This document shows positions 55,639 through 63,584 of a stretch of 64,000 nt of DNA, piece by piece. How positions within the stretch are numbered: position 1 is the stretch's first letter; each line of letters starts with the position of its first letter. The position numbers and the translations under genes are program-made. This stretch comes from Fodinicurvata sediminis DSM 21159 (lineage in GTDB: Bacteria > Pseudomonadota > Alphaproteobacteria > Kiloniellales > DSM-21159), in assembly GCF_000420625.1 (NCBI RefSeq), contig NZ_ATVH01000011.1:62001-126000 (forward strand), written 5' to 3'. The notes under the pieces are model-generated. The model did not search any database, was not told where the DNA came from, and saw only the letters and a list, made by a program, of their open reading frames with translations.

Positions 55639-56279
55639 GTTCACAAAAGCATTACAACCCTCTTGATAAACGGAATCTCGGCGCGAGTGTCGCGGAGGCT
55701 CTTCTAGAACGGGATCCTGTTCGGCTGGATGACCTCGAGTCCTTTGAGGGCGCTGGAGTGTACGCACTTTACTACACTGGCCCATTCGAGCCCTACCGGC
55801 CAATGGCCGAGCGTAACAAAGAAGGACGCTTCGAATGGCCCATTTACGTGGGCGAAGCCATGCCCAAGGGCTCGCGTAAAGGGACCGATAATCTGGATGA
55901 CCCTCCGGGAGCCGTCCTGTTCAAGCGCCTAAAGGACCATCGGAAAAGCATCCAGCAGGCGGAGAATCTGGAGACATGGGACTTCTTCTGCCGGTACCTC
56001 AGCGTTGAACAACACTTCATTTCGCTTGGCGAGGCCTTGTTGATCTCCAAATTCGCGCCGCTGTGGAATAAATTCATCGATGGCTTCGGGAATCACAATC
56101 CCGGGAAGGGAAGGCATGCCGGTCTTCGGCCAAGGTGGGATGTTTTACATCCCGGGCGCCCATGGACACTCAATCTTCAGGGTCGTCCCGAGACATACGA
56201 GCAGATTGTGGCCGAGATCGAAACCCATCTGCGTACGACCCCGATTCCCCGGCATCCCAAAATGATGACAGAGGAATAA
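55635..56279 (+). CDS. GIY-YIG restriction endonuclease (Eco29kI-like)
   Basis: 214 residues, the length of the Eco29kI type II enzyme. GIY-YIG core: GVYALYYTG (41-49) and PIYVGEA (69-75), the helix with VLFKRLKDHRKS, and Glu133 of the nuclease site in GEALLISKF. Eco29kI itself cuts CCGCGG; the specificity here is not certain. ATGA overlap with the methyltransferase. Confidence 0.88.
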   Translation: MSSQKHYNPLDKRNLGASVAEALLERDPVRLDDLESFEGAGVYALYYTGPFEPYRPMAERNKEGRFEWPIYVGEAMPKGSRKGTDNLDDPPGAVLFKRLKDHRKSIQQAENLETWDFFCRYLSVEQHFISLGEALLISKFAPLWNKFIDGFGNHNPGKGRHAGLRPRWDVLHPGRPWTLNLQGRPETYEQIVAEIETHLRTTPIPRHPKMMTEE

Positions 56280-56452
56280 TCCTCTGCCGTCCAGACGCTG
56301 TAAGAGGTGTTGGTAGTGCGGTTATTATCACTCGTGCTGGCTCACGACGGTTGTGCGCCAGCGCCTTCTCCTCGTTCTTCGTTTCTCTTTTAAAACCCGT
56401 GACTAGGGTATAGAGCTTCTACTGCTTATGAGCAGATAGCAGAGTAAGGCAC

Positions 56453-57898
56453 ATGGACTTTCGCCCGGTCGGTTTCATCCTGGGCTTCCTGATTCTGGCG
56501 CTTGCGGGTGCCATGGGAGTGCCAGCCCTGCTGTCTTTGCAGGCTGGAGATGGTGAGTGGTTCGGGTTCCTGGCGTCCTTGGGAACAGCCATATTCCTGG
56601 CGGGAATCCTGATCCTCAGCCAGCGTCCCGAGCGGATCGAGTTGAGCCGTCGACAGGCGGTGCTACTGACCTGCCTGGCCTGGTCGATACTCCCTTTGAT
56701 GGGATCCCTGCCACTGCTCTGGTCCGACTTGGGGCTTTCACCAGCGGATGCTGTCTTTGAAAGCGTCTCCGGCTTGACCACAACGGGCTCCACCGTTCTT
56801 TCCGGACTCGACGAGATGGCTCCCAGCTTGCTGCTGTGGCGCTCGATGCTGCAGTGGCTTGGCGGTATCGGTATCATCGCCATGGGCATTGCCATCCTGC
56901 CTTTCCTGCGCGTGGGCGGCATGCAGATTTTCCGCATGGAATCCTCGGATCGTTCCGATAAGGTAGTGCCTCGCGCCAATGACTTCGCCAAGCTGCTGAT
57001 TTCGGTCTATCTCGGCCTCAGCCTTCTCTGCGCAGTGACTTATGCCGCAGCGGGCATGAATGGTTTCGAGGCCATCAACCATGCCATGACGACCATTTCC
57101 ACGGGCGGTTACTCGACCTCGGATGGCTCTGTGGGGCATTTCCAGCAGCCGCTGATCCAGTGGCTGGGCACTTTGTTTATGTTGGCCGGAGCGTTGCCCT
57201 TCGTGCTCTACATTCAGATGTTGCGCGGGCGGCCCTACCTGCTGTACCGGGACAGTCAGGTCCGTACCCTGGTGGCCTTCCTTCTGGGAGTGACACTCCT
57301 ATTGGCTTTCTGGCTTGTCTTCGCCCAGGGCGTGGGCCTTTTGGACTCCCTTCGATTAGCTGCCTTCAATGTCACCTCGGTGGTCACCACGACCGGCTAT
57401 GCCACGGATGATTATACACTCTGGGGGCCGTTTGCCGTGGTCGCCTTCTATTTCTTGATCTTCGTTGGTGGCTGTTCCGGGTCGACGGCGGGCGGTTTCA
57501 AGATCTATCGCTTGCAGGTGCTGGCACAGCTTTTTTCCATATCCGAGAAGCGCATGATCACGCCGCATGGTGTCTTCTTCGCGCGTTTCGGTGGCAAGCC
57601 CATCGACGAAGAAATCATGCATTCCGTGGCAAGTTTCATGATGCTCTTTGTCTCGACAATTGCAGCGCTTGCCATGGCACTGGGCCTCATGGGCCTGGAC
57701 TTCCAGACGGCCTTTAGTGGCGCGGCCACGGCCGTGGCCAACGTGGGTCCTGGAATCGGGCCAGTTATCGGCCCGGCGGGAAATTTTGCCAGTCTACCCG
57801 ATGCAGCGAAATGGCTGCTCAGCCTTGGCATGATAATGGGGCGGCTCGAAGTCCTGACCCTGGCCATATTGGTAATGCCTGAATTCTGGCGGCAGTAA
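56453..57898 (+). CDS. trkH: TrkH-family potassium uptake protein
   Basis: 481-residue polytopic protein. The four filter-like segments are visible: SGLTTTGSTVLSGLDEM, MTTISTGGYSTSDG, TSVVTTTGYATDDY, and TAVANVGPGIGPV. Forms the channel part of a TrkAH K+ system; trkA is not in the window. It lies between the restriction cassette and the plasmid-like region, and its codon use resembles core genes. Confidence 0.93.
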   Translation: MDFRPVGFILGFLILALAGAMGVPALLSLQAGDGEWFGFLASLGTAIFLAGILILSQRPERIELSRRQAVLLTCLAWSILPLMGSLPLLWSDLGLSPADAVFESVSGLTTTGSTVLSGLDEMAPSLLLWRSMLQWLGGIGIIAMGIAILPFLRVGGMQIFRMESSDRSDKVVPRANDFAKLLISVYLGLSLLCAVTYAAAGMNGFEAINHAMTTISTGGYSTSDGSVGHFQQPLIQWLGTLFMLAGALPFVLYIQMLRGRPYLLYRDSQVRTLVAFLLGVTLLLAFWLVFAQGVGLLDSLRLAAFNVTSVVTTTGYATDDYTLWGPFAVVAFYFLIFVGGCSGSTAGGFKIYRLQVLAQLFSISEKRMITPHGVFFARFGGKPIDEEIMHSVASFMMLFVSTIAALAMALGLMGLDFQTAFSGAATAVANVGPGIGPVIGPAGNFASLPDAAKWLLSLGMIMGRLEVLTLAILVMPEFWRQ

Positions 57899-58404
57899 TC
57901 CCTTGAGAACAATTGGTCCGACCGGCTAGGTCGGTCAGAGAAGAGTGAAGGCCCGAGGAAGTATGACAAGAGACGATGCTGAAAATCGGGTTCCCGGAGC
58001 GCCACTGTCAGCCCCCTTATGGGGGGGGGAAGTAGCGGTCCCCGATTTTCAGCTCCTTGGATCCTGCAGTGTATATTCTTCTGCATACAATTAATTTTGA
58101 GCCTGTAATAGGAGCGGCTGCTCTGAATGTTGGATGTGGGGGTGGGGACGTGACCAAAGGATCCAGGAAAGGCGCTGACAGTCTGGCCGACAATCCGGGA
58201 ACCCTTGATGCTAATGTCTAACGGACCTCCCAGATACTGATAATAATCCTGAAAGGCCGGTAGTTCAGAAGATGGATTTGCCTTATGAGGCCGTCAGAGC
58301 CTTTCTCAGAGGAATTCTGACCATGTGACGGGTGCATGCTCACCGAAGGCAGGGAATTCCTCTCAGCGGCAATTTATGGCCGTTTTCGGTGGGCCGTGTC
58401 CCAG
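57899..58404. other. Gene-free gap after trkH
   Basis: 506 bases with no convincing gene. It holds the long hairpin at 57978-58053 and a 23-codon open frame starting at GTG 58151 with no family I recognise. It may be the junction between chromosomal-like trkH and the mobilizable module. Confidence 0.5.
57978..58053. repeat. Long hairpin after trkH
   Basis: Perfect 13-bp arms GCTGAAAATCGGG (57978-57990) and CCCGATTTTCAGC (58041-58053). Inside are a second stem CGCCACT/AGTAGCG (6 of 7) and a terminal CCCCC-TTAT-GGGGG hairpin. It may form one 76-nt stem in RNA or a cruciform in DNA. Confidence 0.65.
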
Positions 58405-60117
58405 CTAAGCCGCATTCTTGGAATTCCGCCATGCCTGATACAGCATCTCTCGACGGCTGGGGGATGTTGGCCGTTTCGGATTCCGATTCAGTGTGATCAG
58501 GTTGAAGTCAGGCGGCTTGGGTTTCCCTTCGGCAAAAACTTTGGTTTCATTGTTTCCATGATGTTGGTTTTCAAAGTCGTCTGAGCTGCGCTTCTTTTTA
58601 ACAGAAGAAGAGCTAATTGCCGGTTCCTCGACTGCCGTTCCTGCTGCGTTCTCAGCAACTGCATCAAGCATGGCTTGCCAATGATTCCGCACTGTCCGTT
58701 CACTCTTACCAGAAGCCGCTGCAACAGCTTTCTGAGTCGGTTGTTCACCGTCAGCTTGCAACTGATTGTAAGCCGACATGATTGCATTGAACGTCTTTGA
58801 GCGCTTAACTTCAGCTGTCCGCTGCGCTGCCGTGGCCTGCCGCGAATGAAGCTCTTCAGCGGACAGCGTCGGCTTCGCATTGCGTGCTTTATACCAGCTG
58901 TATTTTGCTACGCTGGCTGCTGTCTTGCGTGCGTCGGCTTCTGTGCTACCTGTGCGCGCTGCGATTTCGAGCGCAGTAATAATGATCTCAGTATAGAATT
59001 CGTCTTCATTGGCTCCAGCAGCGATGCGAGCGGGGGCGATATCGCGAGCGAACAGTCGCAATTCGTTGAAAAGCTGCATAGACGGCTTTTCGGGATCTGT
59101 GATCGTGCATGCTGACCGCGCGGGAATGTCTTGATGACTGCTGAACAGCGCTTCGTCTGTCACGCTGAGATCTACATAGCGCGCAAGCTGCGACAGCGAA
59201 TACGGCTGCTGAGCACCGATGCGGCGTGTCCAAGCAGGGCACAGAGGATTCTTTGTCCGCAGCGGATTACTCAAACCACCAGAGTCAGCCCCGACAGGGG
59301 CCAAAGCGTGCGTGAGACCGCGCGAAACTTTATGCCAGAGAGCTTTAAACTCGCTCTTTGCCTTGCCGCAGAACGCGACGGGGTCATGCAGCATATAGAG
59401 CAAGTGCGGATGCATCATGCGTCCGTCACGATCAACATAGCCAACAATGATATTCGGATGCGGGATCTTCGCTGCATCGCATGCTGACAGCACAGCGTCT
59501 GTGGTCGCGAAATCTGCGTCTAGATCGATTCGGATGAGTCCGCGCATACGCGCATTTGCTGTTATATATTCATCATCGAGCGCTAAGAGTTTTGAATCTC
59601 CAGATTCAGATTCAGCTTTCGTGTGCCCGCTTCTCAGCGTGTGCTGGTTACGCTCACTGATGAAAGCCCCAGTTTGACGATCACGCTTAACCCTATGAAC
59701 GCCAGCCCGCGGCGTATACTGCACAAAAAGTTTCAGTAGCTCATGCTCATCACTGACCAGACCATGATATCTGAAGCGCGGCTGATAATAGCGCGCATCC
59801 CCCCCGACAGCGCCGCCTAGCCACAGAAATCCGTATTTTAGTCGACTACGTACGGAATCGTTTTTACTCCGTGCATTCTGAATTGCGAGATCGCGCAGTC
59901 CTGCTTTTTCTTCAAGATCGCGGCGTTCATCATGATCACGTGCTGCAAGGGGGTCGATGAACTCGCGTTTGCGACGGCGCTCGCGAGCGCGGCGATCTTC
60001 TTTACGTGCGCGATTGCGTTCTGAGTGATGCTTATATTTAGAATCATAATATTCTTGCCAATTTTTGTCGCTTAGAGAATTTTTGTTACTCTTGACTTTG
60101 GGATTCGGCGCTGACAT
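58405..60117 (-). CDS. Replicase-family plasmid replication initiator
   Basis: 570 residues. A highly basic Arg/Lys-rich N-terminus (RKEDRRARERRRKREF) is followed by a Replicase/primase-like domain with RIDLDAD (196-202), HPHLLYML (236-243) and GLSNPLRTKNP, then a PriCT-like region and a helix-turn-helix near 473-500 (QKAVAAASGKSERTVRNHW). This resembles ColE2-type Rep proteins that prime replication at their own origin. GAGG precedes ATG 60117; the frame to 60222 is not used. Marks an integrated plasmid or IME. Confidence 0.82.
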   Translation of the reverse strand: MSAPNPKVKSNKNSLSDKNWQEYYDSKYKHHSERNRARKEDRRARERRRKREFIDPLAARDHDERRDLEEKAGLRDLAIQNARSKNDSVRSRLKYGFLWLGGAVGGDARYYQPRFRYHGLVSDEHELLKLFVQYTPRAGVHRVKRDRQTGAFISERNQHTLRSGHTKAESESGDSKLLALDDEYITANARMRGLIRIDLDADFATTDAVLSACDAAKIPHPNIIVGYVDRDGRMMHPHLLYMLHDPVAFCGKAKSEFKALWHKVSRGLTHALAPVGADSGGLSNPLRTKNPLCPAWTRRIGAQQPYSLSQLARYVDLSVTDEALFSSHQDIPARSACTITDPEKPSMQLFNELRLFARDIAPARIAAGANEDEFYTEIIITALEIAARTGSTEADARKTAASVAKYSWYKARNAKPTLSAEELHSRQATAAQRTAEVKRSKTFNAIMSAYNQLQADGEQPTQKAVAAASGKSERTVRNHWQAMLDAVAENAAGTAVEEPAISSSSVKKKRSSDDFENQHHGNNETKVFAEGKPKPPDFNLITLNRNPKRPTSPSRREMLYQAWRNSKNAA

Positions 60118-60141
60118 GATGACCTCATAAACGATGATGAT

Positions 60142-60188
60142 GTAAAAGCCGCAGGAGGGGTTACCGCCCCGTTGATTGCGGCTTTTAC
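60142..60188 (-). promoter_or_regulatory. Hairpin in the rep leader
   Basis: Perfect 12-bp arms GTAAAAGCCGCA (60142-60153) and TGCGGCTTTTAC (60177-60188) with inner GGGG/CCCC. In the rep transcript it lies 24-71 nt upstream of the start codon, so it could control rep expression or be part of the origin. Confidence 0.6.
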
Positions 60189-60323
60189 TATTATGCTCGT
60201 CCGGATCAGTTGCATACGTCAACTATGACGATCGAAAATTTTTTTAGATCGACTGGCACGTGTCAAAGAATCACCCCGAAATCGCAAAAATCTTTCCTCT
60301 TCCTCGCTTGCAACCCGACGCCG

Positions 60324-60348
60324 TACAATTGAGGAAACCTTAATTGTA
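60324..60348. promoter_or_regulatory. Operator-like dyad before the small membrane gene
   Basis: TACAATTGAGG (60324-60334), spacer AAA, CCTTAATTGTA (60338-60348); 10 of 11 bases are complementary. Located between rep and the small membrane gene. Confidence 0.55.
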
Positions 60349-60361
60349 TGGGAACGGGATC

Positions 60362-60616
60362 ATGAGGATTGCGAGTATTCTGAGATACTGCCGGGCGGTG
60401 TCGGCTGTGCTACTGCTGTTGTTGCTGGTGCCAGTGCTGGCGGTCGGTCTGACGCTGCCGTTTGACCATTGGATTATTCCGGCGGCTATAGACGGGGGTA
60501 GCTCGGTCGTAGGGGTGATCACAGCGCTCGGGATTGTCCTGCCGTTGGGATTCTTGGCGCTTGGATGGACATTAGTTGTCCGGAATGTTGACCGGATTAT
60601 TTCGGCTCTGACGTAG
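60362..60616 (+). CDS. Small two-helix membrane protein
   Basis: 84 residues from ATG 60362. Two hydrophobic segments (AVLLLLLLVPVLAVGLTLPF and VVGVITALGIVLPLGFLALGW). No family recognised. The TTG at 60344 is also open but sits inside the dyad. Its place beside rep suggests a plasmid or phage accessory function. Confidence 0.5.
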   Translation: MRIASILRYCRAVSAVLLLLLLVPVLAVGLTLPFDHWIIPAAIDGGSSVVGVITALGIVLPLGFLALGWTLVVRNVDRIISALT

Positions 60617-60620
60617 CCGA

Positions 60621-60743
60621 GTTGTCCCCGTTTTCCAGTCTGCCGACAGGTAGACCGTAGCGAAGCGGAGCATTCATTTTCCGCCAGACGCGCCCCCCAT
60701 TGCGCAAGATGGCGGAAAATGAATGTGTGTAAACGGGGTCAAC
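60621..60743. repeat. Nested double inverted repeat
   Basis: Inner perfect 16-bp arms CATTCATTTTCCGCCA (60671-60686) and TGGCGGAAAATGAATG (60710-60725). Outer arms GTTGTCCCCGTTT (60621-60633) and AAACGGGGTCAAC (60731-60743), 12 of 13. Lies between two convergent small genes. It could be a bidirectional terminator, an origin element or part of a transfer or integration site. Confidence 0.7.
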
Positions 60744-60782
60744 TCAGTGGCTCTATTGTCACAAAGTCTTATCTCACAGAAG

Positions 60783-61214
60783 CTATATTTCTGGCCATGG
60801 TGATAAGAGTGTGAGGCGGCTTGGTGTTGCTTTTCTGACCTTTTTTTGTGCTTTTTTATCAATATCTTTCATTTCTGAAAATGCAATACCATTATTTTTA
60901 GCTCTGGAAATCGTGCTGAGTAATTCTTTGTCCAAATCTAAGAAATTCTGGCTAACCTTTTTTTGATTAGCCGCAATTAGGTCGCTACTTATATCAAGCA
61001 TCCTTTGGTGGTTATAGCCTGATATTGTTCTTACTGATTCATCGTCTACGCAACAGTACTCAATTCCTCGCACAACTCTTAGCGCTTCGTCGCGCAGATC
61101 TCTGAATCGTGTGTAACGCGCGACTACAAGGCCCGTGTAAGTGCCGCTGACAAGCCCCGTAAAAATTCCTATAGCTATCCCTATAGCAATCTCTGTCACA
61201 ATATCCATTAACAT
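60783..61214 (-). CDS. Small membrane protein downstream of the relaxase
   Basis: 143 residues: one N-terminal hydrophobic segment (IAIGIAIGIFTGLVSGTYTGL) with glycine-rich packing motifs, then a soluble basic/helical region. No family recognised. It begins 36 nt after the relaxase stop, on the same strand, and its low-GC codon use marks it as part of the element. Confidence 0.55.
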   Translation of the reverse strand: MLMDIVTEIAIGIAIGIFTGLVSGTYTGLVVARYTRFRDLRDEALRVVRGIEYCCVDDESVRTISGYNHQRMLDISSDLIAANQKKVSQNFLDLDKELLSTISRAKNNGIAFSEMKDIDKKAQKKVRKATPSRLTLLSPWPEI

Positions 61215-61250
61215 ACTGTTCCTCTTTCATAATTGCTGTAATTGCTCCAA

Positions 61251-62534
61251 TTAGGGCCGTCCCATTTCGCGCCGACGTTTTCGTTCCCACGGTGGCACAA
61301 ATTCGGGCGCAGGTGACAGCTTTTCAGCGTCCCGAGCGCGGACTTTCTTCAGATGCTCCGGTGAGTGAAGAACGGCGGCTTTATGCGCAGTCTGTGACGG
61401 CTGTTTGTCGTGGTCGTGCTCGATGCCTCGTAGCTCAAGAGCTGCTGCTAGGCGCTCACGGAATCTCTGGTCTCCGGTCAACTCGACATGCTGCCAACCC
61501 TGCTGCCGGGCCTGGTCGGCTAGGGCGGCAATAGCGCGGTCATCTGCGCGGCCGCGAATGATCATGCGCTCCGGTCGCACCCGGATTTCCGAGCCGGATT
61601 TGAGCGTGATCACAGCGCTCTTATCGTCGTGCGATACGTCCACGATCTGCCCACCGACCTTGGGCAGGCGGGCAGGGTCAAGGCGCGGCTTTCGGCGGCG
61701 ATTTCGCATGCCCGGAGCACGGCTGCCGAGTTCGTACCTGATATCCGAAATTTCAGATTCGGCGGCGGTGAGCTCATGGGATTCAGCGCGTAGGGCAAGG
61801 CGCGTATCTCGTTGTGCGATGATCTCGGGGAATACCTCGGCATCGTCCGGTGCGTTCTTCCAAGCTTCGACGGCGCGGCGCGAAACGTTCGGTTCGGGTG
61901 GGGTGTCGTCGCCGCGCTCTTTGTGCGAGCGGTGATCGACGCGTGTCGAGATCTCATGCTGCTCAAGCCATTGATTCATGCGTGATGACACGGCTGCGCG
62001 CATGTCGCGGCCACGATTTTGTGTCCATGGATCATTCGGCAATTTCTTCTTTGCGAAGCCGTCTTCGTTGAGCGCACGTCGGCTCAGAATCACGTGAGCG
62101 TGAGGCTGTTCCTGGCCGTCTGAAGCAAGCGGGCAATGAAGATCGATCTGCGCCGCTGCTCCGTCATGCTCAACCCAGGGCCGTGTTACTGAACGCGCAA
62201 AATCAAGGCGATCTTCTGGCGGAATCTGTCGCGGAATTGAGAACTCAATTAGCCGTGCGGGCTGACCATCTCTGCGCGTCTCAGCAGTCTGCGCGGCGTT
62301 CCAAAGTTTCTCAGGTTCTTGAAGCTCCGGCGAGGCGCCATCGGGGAGCATTATGCAGCCGCCCTCGTGCTCATTTTGCTTGCGTGTGAAGTCAAATGTA
62401 GTGGCCGAGCCGTCGCGGAGATCACGCAATTTGCTGCACGCGTTGTATGCGGAAACTTTGCACAAGTTGTCGCCGCGCGAAGGCTGCACTGCGCCGAATT
62501 CGACATGAAATAGAGACTCGGGGTGTGCAGACAT
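61251..62534 (-). CDS. MobA/MobL-family relaxase
   Basis: 427-residue mobilization nickase. Catalytic Tyr is probably Tyr30 in KVSAYNACSKLRD; the HUH-type metal histidines are His133 and the pair His145/His147 in EQPHAHVILS. A long charged C-terminus follows. AGGAG is 6 nt before ATG 62534; the frame to 62603 is rejected. Upstream DNA holds an oriT-like hairpin. Needs conjugation machinery from elsewhere. Confidence 0.9.
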   Translation of the reverse strand: MSAHPESLFHVEFGAVQPSRGDNLCKVSAYNACSKLRDLRDGSATTFDFTRKQNEHEGGCIMLPDGASPELQEPEKLWNAAQTAETRRDGQPARLIEFSIPRQIPPEDRLDFARSVTRPWVEHDGAAAQIDLHCPLASDGQEQPHAHVILSRRALNEDGFAKKKLPNDPWTQNRGRDMRAAVSSRMNQWLEQHEISTRVDHRSHKERGDDTPPEPNVSRRAVEAWKNAPDDAEVFPEIIAQRDTRLALRAESHELTAAESEISDIRYELGSRAPGMRNRRRKPRLDPARLPKVGGQIVDVSHDDKSAVITLKSGSEIRVRPERMIIRGRADDRAIAALADQARQQGWQHVELTGDQRFRERLAAALELRGIEHDHDKQPSQTAHKAAVLHSPEHLKKVRARDAEKLSPAPEFVPPWERKRRREMGRP

Positions 62535-62559
62535 TGGCGGCTCCTGTTGTGGGGGTCGA

Positions 62560-62615
62560 GGGGCGAAGCCCCCGCTCGCTGTCGGTGTTACTTGTGCAAG
62601 CAAGTCACTCCGACA
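62560..62615. other. Candidate oriT: paired hairpins upstream of the relaxase
   Basis: A short hairpin GGGGC-GAA-GCCCC (62560-62572) is followed by a 15-bp imperfect inverted repeat (62580-62594 with 62601-62615, 13 of 15) around the 6-nt loop TGCAAG. It lies between divergent relaxase and accessory genes, where MobQ-type elements often keep their transfer origin. No nic sequence could be assigned with confidence. Confidence 0.5.
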
Positions 62616-62744
62616 TATAGGCGAGACTAGTTGGTAATCATTAAATCTCTTGCGTCATCTATTGTAAGGTCGGCTCTCATTTTTTTGCAACGGTACCATT
62701 GATTTTTTCAAACGAATCTCACCACAATTTAAGTAGAGCAACTA

Positions 62745-63086
62745 ATGAGGTTCGTGATGACGCAAAATTTGTTGACGAATACCGAAAACACTGAAGAGCT
62801 GACTAAGAAATTGGAAGTTGCGCGCGAGCGTGAGCGCAAAGCACGTGCACGGGTTTCAAAATTAAAGCGGGAGATGAATGCGATGGATCGCAAACGCGCT
62901 GCGCAACAGAAAATCACGATTGGGGCGGCTCTGTTGCGGGCTGCTGAAGCGCTTTCTGCGTCGCAAGTCGAGCAGCTGAAAAAACTGATTCGGCCGCACA
63001 TCACACGCAAGACAGATATCGAGTGCTTGCGCGGCACTTTGTTTGAGATTCTGGAGGAAACGGGGGGCGATAATGGAACGGGATGA
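62745..63086 (+). CDS. TraD/MobC-like mobilization accessory protein
   Basis: 113 residues, very basic coiled coil (EELTKKLEVARERERKARAR, KREMNAMDRKRAAQQKITIGAALL) like the small TraD/MobC accessory proteins of MobQ systems that assist the relaxase at oriT. ATG 62745 or 62757 possible. Divergent from the relaxase, across the oriT candidate. Confidence 0.75.
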   Translation: MRFVMTQNLLTNTENTEELTKKLEVARERERKARARVSKLKREMNAMDRKRAAQQKITIGAALLRAAEALSASQVEQLKKLIRPHITRKTDIECLRGTLFEILEETGGDNGTG

Positions 63087-63582
63087 CAACTTGAATTTTT
63101 TTCAAGCAGGTCACTACGGCATTCGCGAATGGGAGCAAGAGTACCGTGCGGAAAAACGGCGTGCACATCGGCGGGTAGCCGCGTCGCCGCAGGCTCGGAT
63201 TCTGCGTGGATACATCGCTTATAAAACTTTTACTGAAGAGCCTGACCGCCAGTCGCCCCGCCATCTCGACGATCTCGACATGCTTTTGATTGCCGCTGTG
63301 AATGCAGCGACGGTGCAGCAAGCGCTTGAATGGATTGATAAAATCGGCTCGCACATTGGCGTTGTTGTGCAGCGTCGTGAGCTCAAGCTGTTGCGGGAGC
63401 GCGGTGAGAAAGTGCTTGCGGAGTATCCGGATCTTAGGAAGCCAGAGCCGGGGCTTCCGCGTGGGATTCGGCTTGCGAGCGATCCGGAGCCGGAAGAAGA
63501 GCCGGATTACAGCGAGACCGCTGATATCGACTTAGACAGCATCGATTTTGACGACAGCGCGCCGCCGCGCGCGGGGCGGTGA
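63073..63582 (+). CDS. Element-encoded protein of unknown function
   Basis: 169 residues from ATG 63073, overlapping the TraD-like gene by 14 nt. Charged and helical, ending with an acidic tail (DPEPEEEPDYSETADIDL). Similar proteins follow TraD-like genes in mobilizable plasmids; function unknown. The next gene starts 2 nt after its stop. Confidence 0.6.
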   Translation: MERDDNLNFFQAGHYGIREWEQEYRAEKRRAHRRVAASPQARILRGYIAYKTFTEEPDRQSPRHLDDLDMLLIAAVNAATVQQALEWIDKIGSHIGVVVQRRELKLLRERGEKVLAEYPDLRKPEPGLPRGIRLASDPEPEEEPDYSETADIDLDSIDFDDSAPPRAGR

Positions 63583-63584
63583 GC

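Noticed and set aside
53993-56279. Avoidance of CCGCGG as support for the nuclease specificity
   Set aside because: CCGCGG occurs in several core genes here (for example near 418 and 3941), so avoidance is not evident.
58151-58222. A 23-codon open frame after trkH
   Set aside because: Too short, no ribosome site seen and no motif recognised. It may be a remnant.
62745-63086. Toxin-antitoxin reading of the small basic gene
   Set aside because: The basic coiled coil and position opposite the relaxase fit a mobilization accessory protein better.
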